Part shown: positions 26,267 to 35,344 of the stretch, piece by piece
Layout of the letters: each line of letters starts with the position of its first letter
How positions within the stretch are numbered: the first letter of the stretch is position 1
Source: G963556115 sp963667375
GTDB lineage: Bacteria; Planctomycetota; SZUA-567
NCBI GenBank assembly: GCA_963667375.1
Contig: OY763323.1
Location: 1,612,001 to 1,676,000, forward strand
Direction of reading: 5' to 3'
DNA: 64,000 bases
Program-made: the position numbers and the translations under genes
Notes under the pieces: generated by a model
What the model saw: the letters and a program-made list of their open reading frames with translations, nothing else
The model's database searches: none
What the model was told of the DNA's origin: nothing

Positions 26267-27142
26267 ATGTTTGCTGGAAGTAATGTTGCGATTGTTACGC
26301 CATTTATCAGAGATGGATCAGAGGTAGATTACGCAAAGCTGAAAGAGCTTATCGAATGGCATATTGAGTCTGGTACTGACGGCATCCTTCCCACTGGATG
26401 TACGGGTGAAGCCGCTACTCTTTCACATGAGGAGCAGAAGGCGGTCATTAAATTTTCGGTTGAGACTATTGCCGGAAGAGTAAAGGTCATACCTGGAACC
26501 GGAAGTAACAACACCAAGGAAGCGGTGGAGTTGAGCTGTTTTGCCAAAGAGGTTGGGGCAGATGGAGTTCTGGTTATCAGTCCATATTATAATAAACCAA
26601 CACCTGAAGGGCAGTTTCAGCATTATAAGGCAATCGCCGAGGCTGCTGATCTCCCGATAATGCTGTATAATGTTCCCGGGCGTACCGGAATAAAGATGTC
26701 TGCTGATACTATTGCCAGAATTTATAATGAGATTGAGAATGTCGTCTGTATCAAGGAAGCGTGCGGTTCTGTCGATCAGGTTACTGAAATTCTGCAGCGC
26801 TGTGATATCGAGGTGCTCTCTGGTGACGATATGCTTACACTGCCTATGGCTGCTGTCGGAGCTAAAGGTGTTGTCAGTGTGATCGCCAATATTCTCCCGG
26901 CTGAGGTCAAGGCGCTCTGCGATGCAGTGCTGGCTGGTGATTTTGCTACGGCTAAGGATCTGCACTATAAGTTGATCGAGATAGCCAGAACAATGTTTGT
27001 TGAAACTAATCCTATACCTGTAAAGACAGCTCTCGAGCTGATGGGTAAGATGGAGTTCAGTGTGCGTATGCCGCTTACCAAAGCCCAGCCTGGTACGGTT
27101 GAATGTCTGAAGACAGTATTGAAGAAGTATAACTTGTTATAA
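26267..27142 (+). CDS. dapA: 4-hydroxy-tetrahydrodipicolinate synthase
   Basis: A 291-residue DapA. It condenses pyruvate with aspartate semialdehyde in the lysine/diaminopimelate pathway. Schiff-base lysine is Lys163 in VVCIKEACGS; tyrosine in MLYNVPGRTG (near 134) is the catalytic Tyr133 equivalent; PTGCTGEAATLS near residue 43 is the T-T-G-E-type substrate loop (here T-G-C-T-G-E, the usual form); GVLVISPYYNKP lies near 103. Length is standard. No other lysine genes are beside it, but the lysine 2,3-aminomutase region 9 kb away uses its end product. Confidence 0.95.
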   Translation: MFAGSNVAIVTPFIRDGSEVDYAKLKELIEWHIESGTDGILPTGCTGEAATLSHEEQKAVIKFSVETIAGRVKVIPGTGSNNTKEAVELSCFAKEVGADGVLVISPYYNKPTPEGQFQHYKAIAEAADLPIMLYNVPGRTGIKMSADTIARIYNEIENVVCIKEACGSVDQVTEILQRCDIEVLSGDDMLTLPMAAVGAKGVVSVIANILPAEVKALCDAVLAGDFATAKDLHYKLIEIARTMFVETNPIPVKTALELMGKMEFSVRMPLTKAQPGTVECLKTVLKKYNLL

Positions 27143-27172
27143 TATTCTTATCTTTTACAGGTGCTGACAGCG

Positions 27173-27946
27173 ATGAATAATTTTGCCGTTATTAGCGATG
27201 TACATGCCAATGTTGCTGCACTTACTGCAGTACTTGATGATATTAAACTGATGTCACCGGAGCGTATTATCTGCCTCGGTGACATTGTTGGTTATGGCCC
27301 TGAGCCTAAAAAGGCGCTGAGTCTGGTGCGCAGAAATTGTGATATTGTGGTCAAGGGTAATCATGATCAGGCGGCTATAGAATACCCTGAAGGCTTCAAT
27401 AAAATAGCGCATGAAGCTATCGTCTGGACCAAGAAAAGCCTTAAGAGTCTTCGCCTGTTCTCGAGTGAGGTCCGTCTCAACTGGCGCTTTCTGAGCCAGC
27501 TTCCTGAGTTGTATTCTGAAGATGGTATGCTTTTCTTACATGGATCTCCCAGAAATCCAGTCTGTGAATATATTGATGAGGATGATACCTTTGATATCTA
27601 TCCTTCTGGGCGTGAAAAGCTTGATGACATATTCTGTATGATTGATCATCTCTGTTTCTGCGGTCATACACATATTCCGGGTATCTTTACCGAGGATTAT
27701 CAGTTTATCCATCCTGAGGATCTTGAAAGTGATTTTATAGTGGCTCCTGACAGGAAGTTTATTATTAATGTCGGTTCCGTCGGGCAGCCGCGTGATACTT
27801 TTTGTGAAGCGAGCTATGTTTTATACCGCGACGGCAGAATTACCTATCGCCGGGTGGAGTATGATGTCAGCGATACTTATAATAAGATTATTTCCAATCC
27901 CAGCCTCTCTAATTTTCTCGCGGATCGTCTGAATCGGGGTGAATAG
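27173..27946 (+). CDS. Calcineurin-like metallophosphoesterase
   Basis: A 257-residue phosphoesterase of the YfcE/ApaH-like group. All metal motifs of the fold are visible in order: SDVHAN (residues 7-12), GDIVGYGP (about 38), GNHD (about 63), HGSPRN (about 127) and GHTHIPG (about 164). Acts on a phosphodiester or phosphoprotein that cannot be specified. The ATG at 27173 is used; a GTG 12 bases upstream would add four residues. The 30-bp gap to dapA suggests cotranscription. Confidence 0.85.
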   Translation: MNNFAVISDVHANVAALTAVLDDIKLMSPERIICLGDIVGYGPEPKKALSLVRRNCDIVVKGNHDQAAIEYPEGFNKIAHEAIVWTKKSLKSLRLFSSEVRLNWRFLSQLPELYSEDGMLFLHGSPRNPVCEYIDEDDTFDIYPSGREKLDDIFCMIDHLCFCGHTHIPGIFTEDYQFIHPEDLESDFIVAPDRKFIINVGSVGQPRDTFCEASYVLYRDGRITYRRVEYDVSDTYNKIISNPSLSNFLADRLNRGE

Positions 27947-28049
27947 TCTGGTACTATTCTTGAATTTTTGTTTGTGGGTTTCGTGGGCTGATAAACAAGC
28001 ATTCTTCAAGTGCCTAGTGGCTGCTTTAGAATAATTTTGCGGGGCAATT

Positions 28050-28682
28050 ATGAAAAAAACAATATATCTTTATCTGCCTGAGCTGCTGGCGGAATGGGAG
28101 ATAGGTTATATTCTCCAAGCTGTTGCGGCGCAGAAGATGTTGAAAAATCAGGGTAAGGGGTATGTGCTTCAAACCTTCAGCCGCACTACCTCTCCGGTAA
28201 AGACTATTGGCGGCTTGCGTCTCTACCCTGACTGTACTCTGGAGGATGTCGTTGTGGCTGATACGGCTGCTTTGCTGCTTCCAGGTGCTGAGAGCTGGGG
28301 TATGGCTGAAAACGGGGCGGTATTGGAGCTGGCATCAAGTTTGCTGGCTGATGATATACTTATTGCTGCGATCTGTGGTGCGACTCTGGCGTTAGCTAAT
28401 CTTGGGGTTCTCGAGAATTACCGGCATACCAGTAATTCTCTGGAGTATCTGCAGATGTTCTCTGCAGCATATAAGGGCAGCGCTAATTATGTGGTGCAGC
28501 CGGCATGTTCTGACGGTAATCTTATAACCGCTTCTTCAGCCGGGGGGCTGCTCTGGGCGCGGTATATTATCGAGTATCTGGGTATGTTCTCTCCGGCAAT
28601 AATCGAGTCCTGGTATAATTATTTTCTGACCGGTGACGGGCAGTATTACACGGAATTATTGCGTCTCAGCTCTTCCCTGTAA
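28050..28682 (+). CDS. DJ-1/PfpI-family (class I glutamine amidotransferase-like) protein
   Basis: A 210-residue DJ-1/PfpI protein. The nucleophile elbow contains Cys109 in AAICGATLALA, preceded by the LLPGAESWG strand-turn near 76; TSNSLEYL and ITASSAGGLLWA follow as in the family. Members act as deglycases, chaperones or proteases, or have unknown roles. Starts at ATG with GGGGCAA upstream. No clear partner. Confidence 0.85.
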   Translation: MKKTIYLYLPELLAEWEIGYILQAVAAQKMLKNQGKGYVLQTFSRTTSPVKTIGGLRLYPDCTLEDVVVADTAALLLPGAESWGMAENGAVLELASSLLADDILIAAICGATLALANLGVLENYRHTSNSLEYLQMFSAAYKGSANYVVQPACSDGNLITASSAGGLLWARYIIEYLGMFSPAIIESWYNYFLTGDGQYYTELLRLSSSL

Positions 28683-28716
28683 GATTTCCTGAAAAGTTAT
28701 CTGGCGGTGTATTTGT

Positions 28717-28738
28717 TTATAAGTGTCTGCACTTATAA
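28717..28738 (+). terminator. Hairpin after the DJ-1/PfpI gene
   Basis: Perfect 9-bp stem TTATAAGTG/CACTTATAA with a 4-base loop, 35 bp after the stop. No strong T-run follows, so the termination efficiency is doubtful. Confidence 0.5.
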
Positions 28739-28828
28739 TAGACTGGCGATTATTATTATTGCCGATAATCATAACTTTTCCCCGAGGCAGTCTGAATTTT
28801 TCCATAAAATAGTGTACTCAGCATCACC

Positions 28829-28856
28829 TTGACACCTTTTTTTTTACGTGTATAAT
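28829..28856 (+). promoter_or_regulatory. Consensus sigma-70 promoter for the tRNA-binding protein/rimO pair
   Basis: TTGACA at 28829-28834, a 16-bp spacer rich in T, and TATAAT at 28851-28856: both boxes match the consensus exactly. Confidence 0.85.
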
Positions 28857-28916
28857 GATAAAATATTGTAACATTTTTGAAGAAATTACATATTTTTAGC
28901 GATTATGGAGAAAGAC

Positions 28917-29294
28917 ATGACCGAGGAGAGCCAGGCACCTGAAGGTGTTAAATATTGTACATTTGATGATTTCTGCAAGGTTAAACTTAAGGTTGCAGAG
29001 GTACTCGAAGCCGGTGATCACCCTAATGCAGACAAACTGCTGGTGCTGAAACTCAAGGTTGGCGATAGAAATAAACAGATCTGCGCCGGTATCAAGGCAT
29101 ATTATACTGCGGAATCGCTTATCGGTAAGCGTATAATTATTGTAGATAATCTGGAGCCACGTAAGCTTCGCGGTGAAATGAGTGAAGGAATGCTGCTCGC
29201 CACTCATGATAATGGAGGAGTGGACGGTGCAGAACGTGTCGCTCTGCTGACCACCGATTTTCCTGATGTAGCCAGCGGGAGTGATGTAGGATAA
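28917..29294 (+). CDS. Stand-alone tRNA-binding domain protein (MetG C-terminal/CsaA/EMAP II-like)
   Basis: A 125-residue OB-fold protein. Family signatures: DFCKVKLKVAEVLEAGDHPNADKLLVLK (start of the tRNA-binding domain), QICAGIKAYY, and IIIVDNLEPRKLRGEMSEGMLLA. It corresponds to the C-terminal dimerisation/tRNA-binding domain of methionyl-tRNA synthetase or to free-standing relatives such as CsaA/Arc1p-type domains. The ATG at 28917 has GGAG six bases upstream; the ATG at 28905 overlaps that Shine-Dalgarno. Its stop overlaps the rimO start (TAATG). A short acidic N-terminal tail precedes the domain. Confidence 0.88.
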   Translation: MTEESQAPEGVKYCTFDDFCKVKLKVAEVLEAGDHPNADKLLVLKLKVGDRNKQICAGIKAYYTAESLIGKRIIIVDNLEPRKLRGEMSEGMLLATHDNGGVDGAERVALLTTDFPDVASGSDVG

Positions 29295-30652
29295 TGCCAC
29301 CACTAAAATTGGCCCATGGCGGGCAACCACGTATAATGCTGCTGAGTCTTGGCTGTGTAAAAAATGAAGTTGACGCAGAGACCGCTCTCGGTGAGCTTGT
29401 TGGTGAGGAGTTTACTCTGGCGCTGTCGCCTGAGGAAGCGGATATTGTTCTGATAAATACCTGTGCCTTTATTGAGTCGGCGCGGGTAGAGGCGCGGGAG
29501 ACAATAGAAGAGATACTCTCCTTCAAGAAGGATGGAATGCCTAAAGTCGCGGTGATGGGCTGTTACGCGCAGCGATACGGTGCTCAGTTGCGTCAGGATT
29601 ATCCTGAGATTGACGGTGTCTTCGGTCTGGCTGCTTATGGACGTATCGCCAAACTCTGTTACTCGATGCTCAAGGGTAAGAAAGTCGTCGAAGGTATGAG
29701 TAAGAACCGTCCGGTAGCTGAGGGTCCACGGTTGTTGAGCACTCCTATTTCTTATGCTTATCTGCGGATTTCTGACGGCTGCAGTAATCATTGTACATAC
29801 TGCGCGATCCCTCTTATTCGCGGCAGACATCAGAGCCGCGATTTTCAGGCGGTCGTTGGTGAAGCGCAGGATCTTGATGATAACGGTATCAAGGAGCTGG
29901 TCGTAATCGGTCAGGATATAACCATGTATGGTGAGGATCACTTCACCAAGGGTTCGCTTGATTTTCTTCTTGATAACCTTGTCGGTAACACTCAGCATTG
30001 CCGAATACGTCTGATGTATGCACATCCGGCACACCTGTATGAAGAGATAGTCCAGAAGATCGGGAGTGAGAAGCGGGTCTGTTCTTATCTTGATCTGCCG
30101 ATTCAGCATATCAACAGTGAGATACTTGCCCGGATGAACCGGAGGTATGACCGGGCAAAGGTAGAGGAGATACTGGGATGGTTTGCCGAATATGCTCCAG
30201 ATGCGCCGCTGCGTACCAGCGTCATAGTCGGTTTCCCCGGTGAAACCGAGGAGCAGTTTAGTGAACTGCTGGAATTCGTTCGTGAAGGACATTTCAAGTA
30301 TCTCGGGGCATTTATGTATTCACCTGAAGAGGATACCAAGGCTGCGCTTATGCCGGAACAGGTGGACGAAGAGACCAAACAGCGTCGCTATGATCTGATT
30401 ATGCAGGCACAGCAGGATATTACCTTTGACTGGCTTGATTCACGTATCGGTTCGGAAATAGAGGTTATTGTGGATGAGATAACCGAAGAGGGCGGGTATA
30501 TTTGCCGCAGTGAGTATGAGGCGCCGGAGGTTGACGGTATAATTTTCATTCCGGTAGATGATGCTGGCGGCAATACGTATAATATTGGTGACGCGGTCAA
30601 GGTCACAGTTTTTGAGCGTTATGACTATGATCTGATAGCACGGGTAAACTAA
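29294..30652 (+). CDS. rimO: Ribosomal protein S12 methylthiotransferase RimO
   Basis: A 452-residue RimO that adds a methylthio group to aspartate of ribosomal protein S12. The N-terminal UPF0004 domain contributes Cys residues in LSLGCVKNEVDAE (near 19), LINTCAFIESAR (near 55) and MGCYAQRY (near 88), which bind one iron-sulfur cluster; the radical SAM motif is Cys163-x3-Cys167-x2-Cys170 (SDGCSNHCTYC). A TRAM domain ends the protein. CAFI.SA is the RimO-type distinction from MiaB (which has NTC..RE.A). The start codon overlaps the preceding stop. A hairpin terminator follows. Confidence 0.95.
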   Translation: MPPLKLAHGGQPRIMLLSLGCVKNEVDAETALGELVGEEFTLALSPEEADIVLINTCAFIESARVEARETIEEILSFKKDGMPKVAVMGCYAQRYGAQLRQDYPEIDGVFGLAAYGRIAKLCYSMLKGKKVVEGMSKNRPVAEGPRLLSTPISYAYLRISDGCSNHCTYCAIPLIRGRHQSRDFQAVVGEAQDLDDNGIKELVVIGQDITMYGEDHFTKGSLDFLLDNLVGNTQHCRIRLMYAHPAHLYEEIVQKIGSEKRVCSYLDLPIQHINSEILARMNRRYDRAKVEEILGWFAEYAPDAPLRTSVIVGFPGETEEQFSELLEFVREGHFKYLGAFMYSPEEDTKAALMPEQVDEETKQRRYDLIMQAQQDITFDWLDSRIGSEIEVIVDEITEEGGYICRSEYEAPEVDGIIFIPVDDAGGNTYNIGDAVKVTVFERYDYDLIARVN

Positions 30653-30702
30653 CCTTTTCAGGCGGTTGATTCAATTCTGTCTTTACGCTGAAGTGTTTTA
30701 TT

Positions 30703-30737
30703 ATAAGTGGGTACCACGGGGTACTCACTTATTTTTG
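30703..30737 (+). terminator. Rho-independent terminator after rimO
   Basis: A 13-bp stem (ATAAGTGGGTACC with GGTACTCACTTAT, one G-U pair) followed by a T-run. Confidence 0.85.
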
Positions 30738-30786
30738 TATTTGGTTGATATGGTGTATGTTAGCAGTATGTGTCGGCTTACTTATA

Positions 30787-30822
30787 AAAAACTCCGTCTT
30801 GACGTGGTCTTGACGGAGTTTT
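30787..30822 (-). terminator. Rho-independent terminator for the PfkB-kinase gene
   Basis: 11-bp stem AAAACTCCGTC with GACGGAGTTTT; on the minus strand it is followed by TTTTTTAT, 30 bases after the kinase stop codon. Confidence 0.85.
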
Positions 30823-30852
30823 CTCATAATAAATTTAGGCAATAGGGAAAGA

Positions 30853-31962
30853 CTAGATAACGGGAATAGTATTTACCTGCAGGCTGACCGGGAGACGATC
30901 TTCCGGAGCATTCATGCGTGAGGTAATCTGTTCCCAGCTCTTTATGCCTTCAGTAGCTTCTTCATGTTCGACGCAGCAGGCACCAACAGTAGTTGCACAG
31001 AGCATTGCCTGCTGTGGGGTAAAGCCTTCGCTGATACCGGCAAGGAAACCGGCAATTGTAGTGTCACCTGCGCCTTTGGCACTTATTACGGTAGTTTTGC
31101 GGCAGGCAGCAATATACTCCGCTCCGGTCCAGGCAGCGGTATCATCAATGAACTTACTGCAGGCGGCGATTCGCTCTTTGTCGCTGCTGCTCTTCATATA
31201 CATGCCATCACTTCCCATTTTAATACCGACAATGGCCACACCCATATTAATAAGGTAATCCGCAAGCGCACTCAACTCGGAGTCTGTTTTGGGAATATCC
31301 CGCTTCAGAGTTATGCATAATTCGTCAAGACTTGGCAGGAAGATATCAACATAAGGCAGGGTCTTTTTAAAGATTTCGACCCAGTCGGCTTTGCCGCCTT
31401 CGGTTGAAGGATCGGGCATGCACATATCCATTGAGGTGGTGACCCCATGTGATTTGACGGTTTTATAGAGTTCTTCAAGACCCTTGCCGGTATCACGGAT
31501 AAAGCTCAGCATAAGGGGCGGATAGCCGAAGTGGAAGAGACTGGCCTGAGATACTGAGTCGAAATCAATATCAGCGGGGTTGAAGCCCTGGTTGGCACCG
31601 GCACAGTGCAGGAAACAGCGGTCAAATCCCGGACTCTCCAGAACAATGCTGTATGAGGTGGCGCAGGTATCTTTTACGACAATTCCTTTCTTGAGTACCG
31701 GATCAATCTCTTCCAGACTCTCAATACAGAGTTTTCCGAAGAGGTCGTTGCCGACAACACCGATAAGTTCAACCTCTTTCTGCAGACGGTAAAGAGCAAT
31801 ACCGGTATTGCCGACGACCCCTCCCATACAGAAGGTAGGGCTGCCAACCTCGATAAGATTGCCGGGGACAATCTGCTGCTGGAAGTCCTTGGTCTGGCTC
31901 ATGTCCGGATGCATGTCAAAACAGAAATGACCTGCGGTGATAATTTTCTTCTTTGTACTCAT
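30853..31962 (-). CDS. PfkB-family carbohydrate kinase
   Basis: A 369-residue ribokinase/PfkB-type kinase. The N-terminal GGVVGNTGIALYRLQ is the substrate-side motif; the C-terminal anion hole and catalytic aspartate are in SAKGAGDTTIAGFLAGI near residue 295 (GAGDT). It is about 50 residues longer than ribokinase, with extra sequence at the N-terminus. Start ATG with AGGGAAC upstream. The substrate is unclear; 2-keto-3-deoxygluconate, nucleoside and fructose kinases all belong here. It is monocistronic with its own terminator. Confidence 0.85.
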   Translation of the reverse strand: MSTKKKIITAGHFCFDMHPDMSQTKDFQQQIVPGNLIEVGSPTFCMGGVVGNTGIALYRLQKEVELIGVVGNDLFGKLCIESLEEIDPVLKKGIVVKDTCATSYSIVLESPGFDRCFLHCAGANQGFNPADIDFDSVSQASLFHFGYPPLMLSFIRDTGKGLEELYKTVKSHGVTTSMDMCMPDPSTEGGKADWVEIFKKTLPYVDIFLPSLDELCITLKRDIPKTDSELSALADYLINMGVAIVGIKMGSDGMYMKSSSDKERIAACSKFIDDTAAWTGAEYIAACRKTTVISAKGAGDTTIAGFLAGISEGFTPQQAMLCATTVGACCVEHEEATEGIKSWEQITSRMNAPEDRLPVSLQVNTIPVI

Positions 31963-32287
31963 TTTTGTTCCCTGTCGTTTTCAAATAGTTCGCATTTATT
32001 TCATACTTGTAATTCAACTGTTAATAATTTTATCACTTGGAGGGGCTTAGTCAAATTAATTACTGAGATTTAGCGTTGTTATTTTGAGTTTGAGTTGTTG
32101 TTTTGCGAATGAGTAAGGTCGTAATAAATATTAAAATAACAATGCGAAAGTGGATTTGAAACATATTATGTTCATATCTTGTATGAAGCCTGTTCAAGCC
32201 CCGGCTATACTGGAATAGGTACAGTCAGGGCGTAAACAGGTGGTACAGGGGTGGGACTAAAGGAATATTCTTTCTTTGCAGCGATAT
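31963..32287. other. Intergenic region between two minus-strand genes
   Basis: About 325 bp between the ends and starts of genes on the minus strand; it should carry the PfkB-kinase promoter. No clear boxes, hairpins or repeats stood out. Confidence 0.35.
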
Positions 32288-33130
32288 TCAGTTGCAGCAG
32301 CTGTTTTTATACCAGATGTTCATACTCTCGATCTTGCCGGCAATATTGGTGTTGTTCTTCAGTCTGCCGCCGTAGCTGTATCCGGCTTTGGCAAAGGTTA
32401 TGTTCATGCCGAAGCTGCAGGCTCTGGCAATGGTGAAGAAGGTTTTAATACCTTTTCTGCGGGCAGAGCTTTCCATCAGATTGAGAAGACGGAAGGCGTA
32501 TCCCCGGGAACGGTGGGAGTAAAGTGTGGCAAAATCAGTCATCTCGGCAGCCTGATTAGTGAAATCAATTTCAGCGGAGGCCAGAGCTACCAGGCGGTTC
32601 TCAGATTCAATGCAGTAATAGTCTATGTGCTCATGCATGGTTCTGCGGATATAATCTTCCTCAAAAATCGGGAATGGATAAGATTTAAAAACTTCTTTGT
32701 AGAGCATGGTCATTGCTTGAGCATCATCTGGGGTGCATTGTCGGATGGATGCAGCAATGTCGCCGGGGCGGCGGTCTTCTCCGGTACGTGACAATGCAGT
32801 ATCAAGTACTTGGTGATATTGAATAATATCTGTTTCAGTAGCACGCTCAGCGGTCAAATAATATGTGACGATAAAAAGATCCTGATGATCAGGATAAAAA
32901 TTTGGGATATAGGCTTCAAGGTAATACCCTGAATTGATAAATGTTTCCAGATCTGAGCCTTTAATTTTCGCGATAATTTTAGAGTAGCCATATTGCCAGG
33001 CTTTATTGAGAAGGTTACTGGCCAGCTCTTTGGAGGTTGCCGCACCACGTGAAAGCAGGTAGATGCGGTCACTATTCTTGCCGTGGTGTATAACTGTACC
33101 GGTGCCGAGTTCTAAAATTTCATCATACAT
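32288..33130 (-). CDS. ablB: Putative beta-lysine N-acetyltransferase AblB
   Basis: A 280-residue AblB. The last 150 residues are a GNAT domain (SIRQCTPDDAQAMTMLYKEVF, then LVALASAEIDFTNQAAEMTDFAT, YRSRGYAFRL-type CoA loop seen as HRSRGYAFRLLNLME). The N-terminal half is the family-specific region. AblB acetylates beta-lysine made by lysine 2,3-aminomutase to N-epsilon-acetyl-beta-lysine, an osmolyte of methanogens and some anaerobic bacteria. It is the distal gene of an operon with ablA and an amino-acid importer. The chosen ATG is at 33130; a TTG at 33142 sits one base from AAGGA and is unlikely. Confidence 0.85.
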   Translation of the reverse strand: MYDEILELGTGTVIHHGKNSDRIYLLSRGAATSKELASNLLNKAWQYGYSKIIAKIKGSDLETFINSGYYLEAYIPNFYPDHQDLFIVTYYLTAERATETDIIQYHQVLDTALSRTGEDRRPGDIAASIRQCTPDDAQAMTMLYKEVFKSYPFPIFEEDYIRRTMHEHIDYYCIESENRLVALASAEIDFTNQAAEMTDFATLYSHRSRGYAFRLLNLMESSARRKGIKTFFTIARACSFGMNITFAKAGYSYGGRLKNNTNIAGKIESMNIWYKNSCCN

Positions 33131-33203
33131 AGTTTTCTTCAATCCTTGTTTCTATAGATTTTTGGGTTCGGGTTGAAATAAATTGTTCCATGAATACTCG
33201 GTA

Positions 33204-33899
33204 TTACTCTGTTCCACCGGATGTCTCTTCGATAATCTGCTGTATACTACCAGAAGATTTTACAACTCCGTCCTCCATAATTATTCCATGTGATGCTGCC
33301 ATACTCGCAAATGGCAGATCGTGAGTAACAATAATAAAACAGGTGTCTTCTTGAAGTTCCTTGAGCCAGCCTGCAAATTCCTCAGTGGTCTGAGCATCAA
33401 GAGCACTGGTCGGTTCATCCAGCAGCATGTATTTAGGCTGGAGCATCAGTGCTCTGGCTATTGCTACTCGCTGTGCCTGCCCTCCACTGATTTGTGACGG
33501 ATATCTGTTGGCAAGCTCACCTATAGATAGTCGATTAAGCATTTCATCTGCTTCTTTTTTAGTCTCTTCCTCGCTTTTTTCCAATGCTTTTAAAGGCGCG
33601 AGTGTCAGATTTTGAGTAACTGTAAGATGCGGAAAAAGGTTGAGCTTTTGAAATACAACACCAAGCTGGGAGCGGAATTCCTTTCTTTCCATTTTTGTAA
33701 TATTTTTGCCGTTAATAGTTATGCTGCCGCTTTTGGGCTTTAAAAATCTGGCAATGCAGTTTAGTAAAGTGGTTTTCCCTGAACCACTCTGACCAAGAAT
33801 GGCAAAGAAATGCTCCTGTGGCACCTGTATACAGATATCCCGCAGTGCTGGAATCTTACTTCCTGGATAGCGGTAGCTTAAATTTTTAACTTCAATCAT
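33204..33899 (-). CDS. Polar amino acid ABC transporter ATP-binding protein (GlnQ/HisP-like)
   Basis: A 231-residue single-domain ABC ATPase. Walker A LGQSGSGKTTLL near residue 36, signature SGGQAQRVAIARAL near 138, Walker B MLLDEPTSALD; the Q-loop is VFQKLNLFPHLTV. It is the PAAT type. Its ATG overlaps the TGA of the upstream permease fusion by four bases (ATGA), so both are made together. Given ablA and ablB on either side, lysine uptake is the likely role. Confidence 0.92.
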   Translation of the reverse strand: MIEVKNLSYRYPGSKIPALRDICIQVPQEHFFAILGQSGSGKTTLLNCIARFLKPKSGSITINGKNITKMERKEFRSQLGVVFQKLNLFPHLTVTQNLTLAPLKALEKSEEETKKEADEMLNRLSIGELANRYPSQISGGQAQRVAIARALMLQPKYMLLDEPTSALDAQTTEEFAGWLKELQEDTCFIIVTHDLPFASMAASHGIIMEDGVVKSSGSIQQIIEETSGGTE

Positions 33900-35344
33900 T
33901 GGACAAATCCTTTCGCGCGTATTTTCTTTTCAAGTCTTCCGGCAAGTTTCATAAGTGGGAAGGTTACAATAAAGAACATGGCAGCAACAATAAAATAGTA
34001 TTTTGTCGGTTCGAAGTTTACTGAAATAATGGCTTGAGCCTCGCGGATAACCTCTGCAACAGATATAACCGCAACCAGAGCCGTGTCTTTGGTGAGAGCT
34101 ACTACTGAATTCATCAGTGGAGGTATTGCAACTCTGAATGCTTGGGGCCAGACAACATAGCGGAATGTCTGATAACGGCTAAGTCCCAGCGCCTGACCGG
34201 AGCGGGTCTGTCCGCGGTCTACACTCATAAGTCCGGAACGGATAACCTCCGCCATGTAGGCCATTGAGTTTATGCCGAGAGTCCCGATAGCTGCTATATA
34301 CGGGGATAATCCAAGTCCCATCCAGGCAAAGAGGAGCTGGATAAGCACAGGGGTGCCGCGTATGAAATCTACAATTGTACGAATCGGCCAGTAAAGTACC
34401 TTCCAGCCTCCAGAGGATGTGTTTAGTATCAGTCCGCATGGTACGGCAAATATGAATCCGAGTATCAGAGATGCAAGTGCAATTGCGATAGTCGTGAGAA
34501 ATCCTTTTAGCAGTTTTATAGCGATAATGCCGGTTGTCATCTCCGATTTTATGCCAGAACTGTCACTGCTTGAAAGTCCAAAGTACCTGTCATGTATTTT
34601 TCCCATTGTGCCATCCTGATGCATTTCGGCTAGAGCTTCATTAATCTGTGCCAGGAGTTTGGTGTTCTGTTTTTTAACCGGGATGGCAATATCTTCGGCA
34701 TAAAGCATTGGTCCTACCGTTACAAAGGGTCTGCCTGCAGATTTTATCTGCCAGGCTCCGACCAGTTTGTCCGTGACAAAACCGGTAATGCGCTTGTTCT
34801 GGAGTAGTTCGAAGATTTCAACACTTGATTTTAAGGTAACTACCTCAATACCAGGAAAATTATTTTCAAGAAAATGCTGATAGGTTTCTCCAAGAACAGC
34901 GGCGACTTTTTTTCCATTGCATTCTTTTATACTGTATACTTTTGAAGGATTGTCACGGTGAATAAAGAGCTGTGCTCCTGACTGGTAGTAGGGAGCTGAG
35001 AAACTAACCGCTTGCTTGCGCTCAGGAGTTACCGCCATTGAACCGATTATGGCATCATATTTATCGGCCAGTAAACCTGCCAGTATGCCATCCCATTCGG
35101 TAGTTATAATCTTTACTGGTCGCTTTAACCGTCTGGCGATTTCCTTGGAGACATCGACATCGAATCCTGCAAGCTTGCCGCTTTGATCATAAAAGCTGAA
35201 TGGAGGGTATTTGCCGGTAAGAGCTACCCGCAAGGGTTTGGGGTTGCCGGTTTCGTCCGCAGCGTAGCTACCGCCGGCAGTAATAATGCAGGCTAAAATG
35301 GCCAGTATTGGAATAAGTATGTTTCTGAATAATTGTTTATTCAT
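33896..35344 (-). CDS. Amino acid ABC transporter binding protein-permease fusion
   Basis: A 482-residue fusion. A signal-anchor (residues 5-28) leads to a PAAT substrate-binding domain (about residues 37-260: LRVALTGKYPPFSFYD, FDVDVSKEIARRL, IIGSMAVTPERKQAVSFS), and then a GlnP/HisM-type permease (about 275-480) with the EAA loop seen as YVVWPQAFRVAIPPLMNSVV. Such fusions occur in lactic acid bacteria and other Gram-positives for glutamine. The start ATG at 35344 has AGGAG seven bases upstream and overlaps the ablA stop by eight bases. Located between ablA and ablB, it probably imports lysine, the osmolyte precursor. Confidence 0.9.
   Translation of the reverse strand: MNKQLFRNILIPILAILACIITAGGSYAADETGNPKPLRVALTGKYPPFSFYDQSGKLAGFDVDVSKEIARRLKRPVKIITTEWDGILAGLLADKYDAIIGSMAVTPERKQAVSFSAPYYQSGAQLFIHRDNPSKVYSIKECNGKKVAAVLGETYQHFLENNFPGIEVVTLKSSVEIFELLQNKRITGFVTDKLVGAWQIKSAGRPFVTVGPMLYAEDIAIPVKKQNTKLLAQINEALAEMHQDGTMGKIHDRYFGLSSSDSSGIKSEMTTGIIAIKLLKGFLTTIAIALASLILGFIFAVPCGLILNTSSGGWKVLYWPIRTIVDFIRGTPVLIQLLFAWMGLGLSPYIAAIGTLGINSMAYMAEVIRSGLMSVDRGQTRSGQALGLSRYQTFRYVVWPQAFRVAIPPLMNSVVALTKDTALVAVISVAEVIREAQAIISVNFEPTKYYFIVAAMFFIVTFPLMKLAGRLEKKIRAKGFVQ

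Noticed and set aside
26423..26965. A 180-residue ORF antisense to dapA
   Set aside because: Shadow ORF; dapA is complete and conserved on the other strand.
29303..30292. A 329-residue ORF antisense to rimO
   Set aside because: Shadow of a well-supported gene with high codon bias; no start signal or homology.
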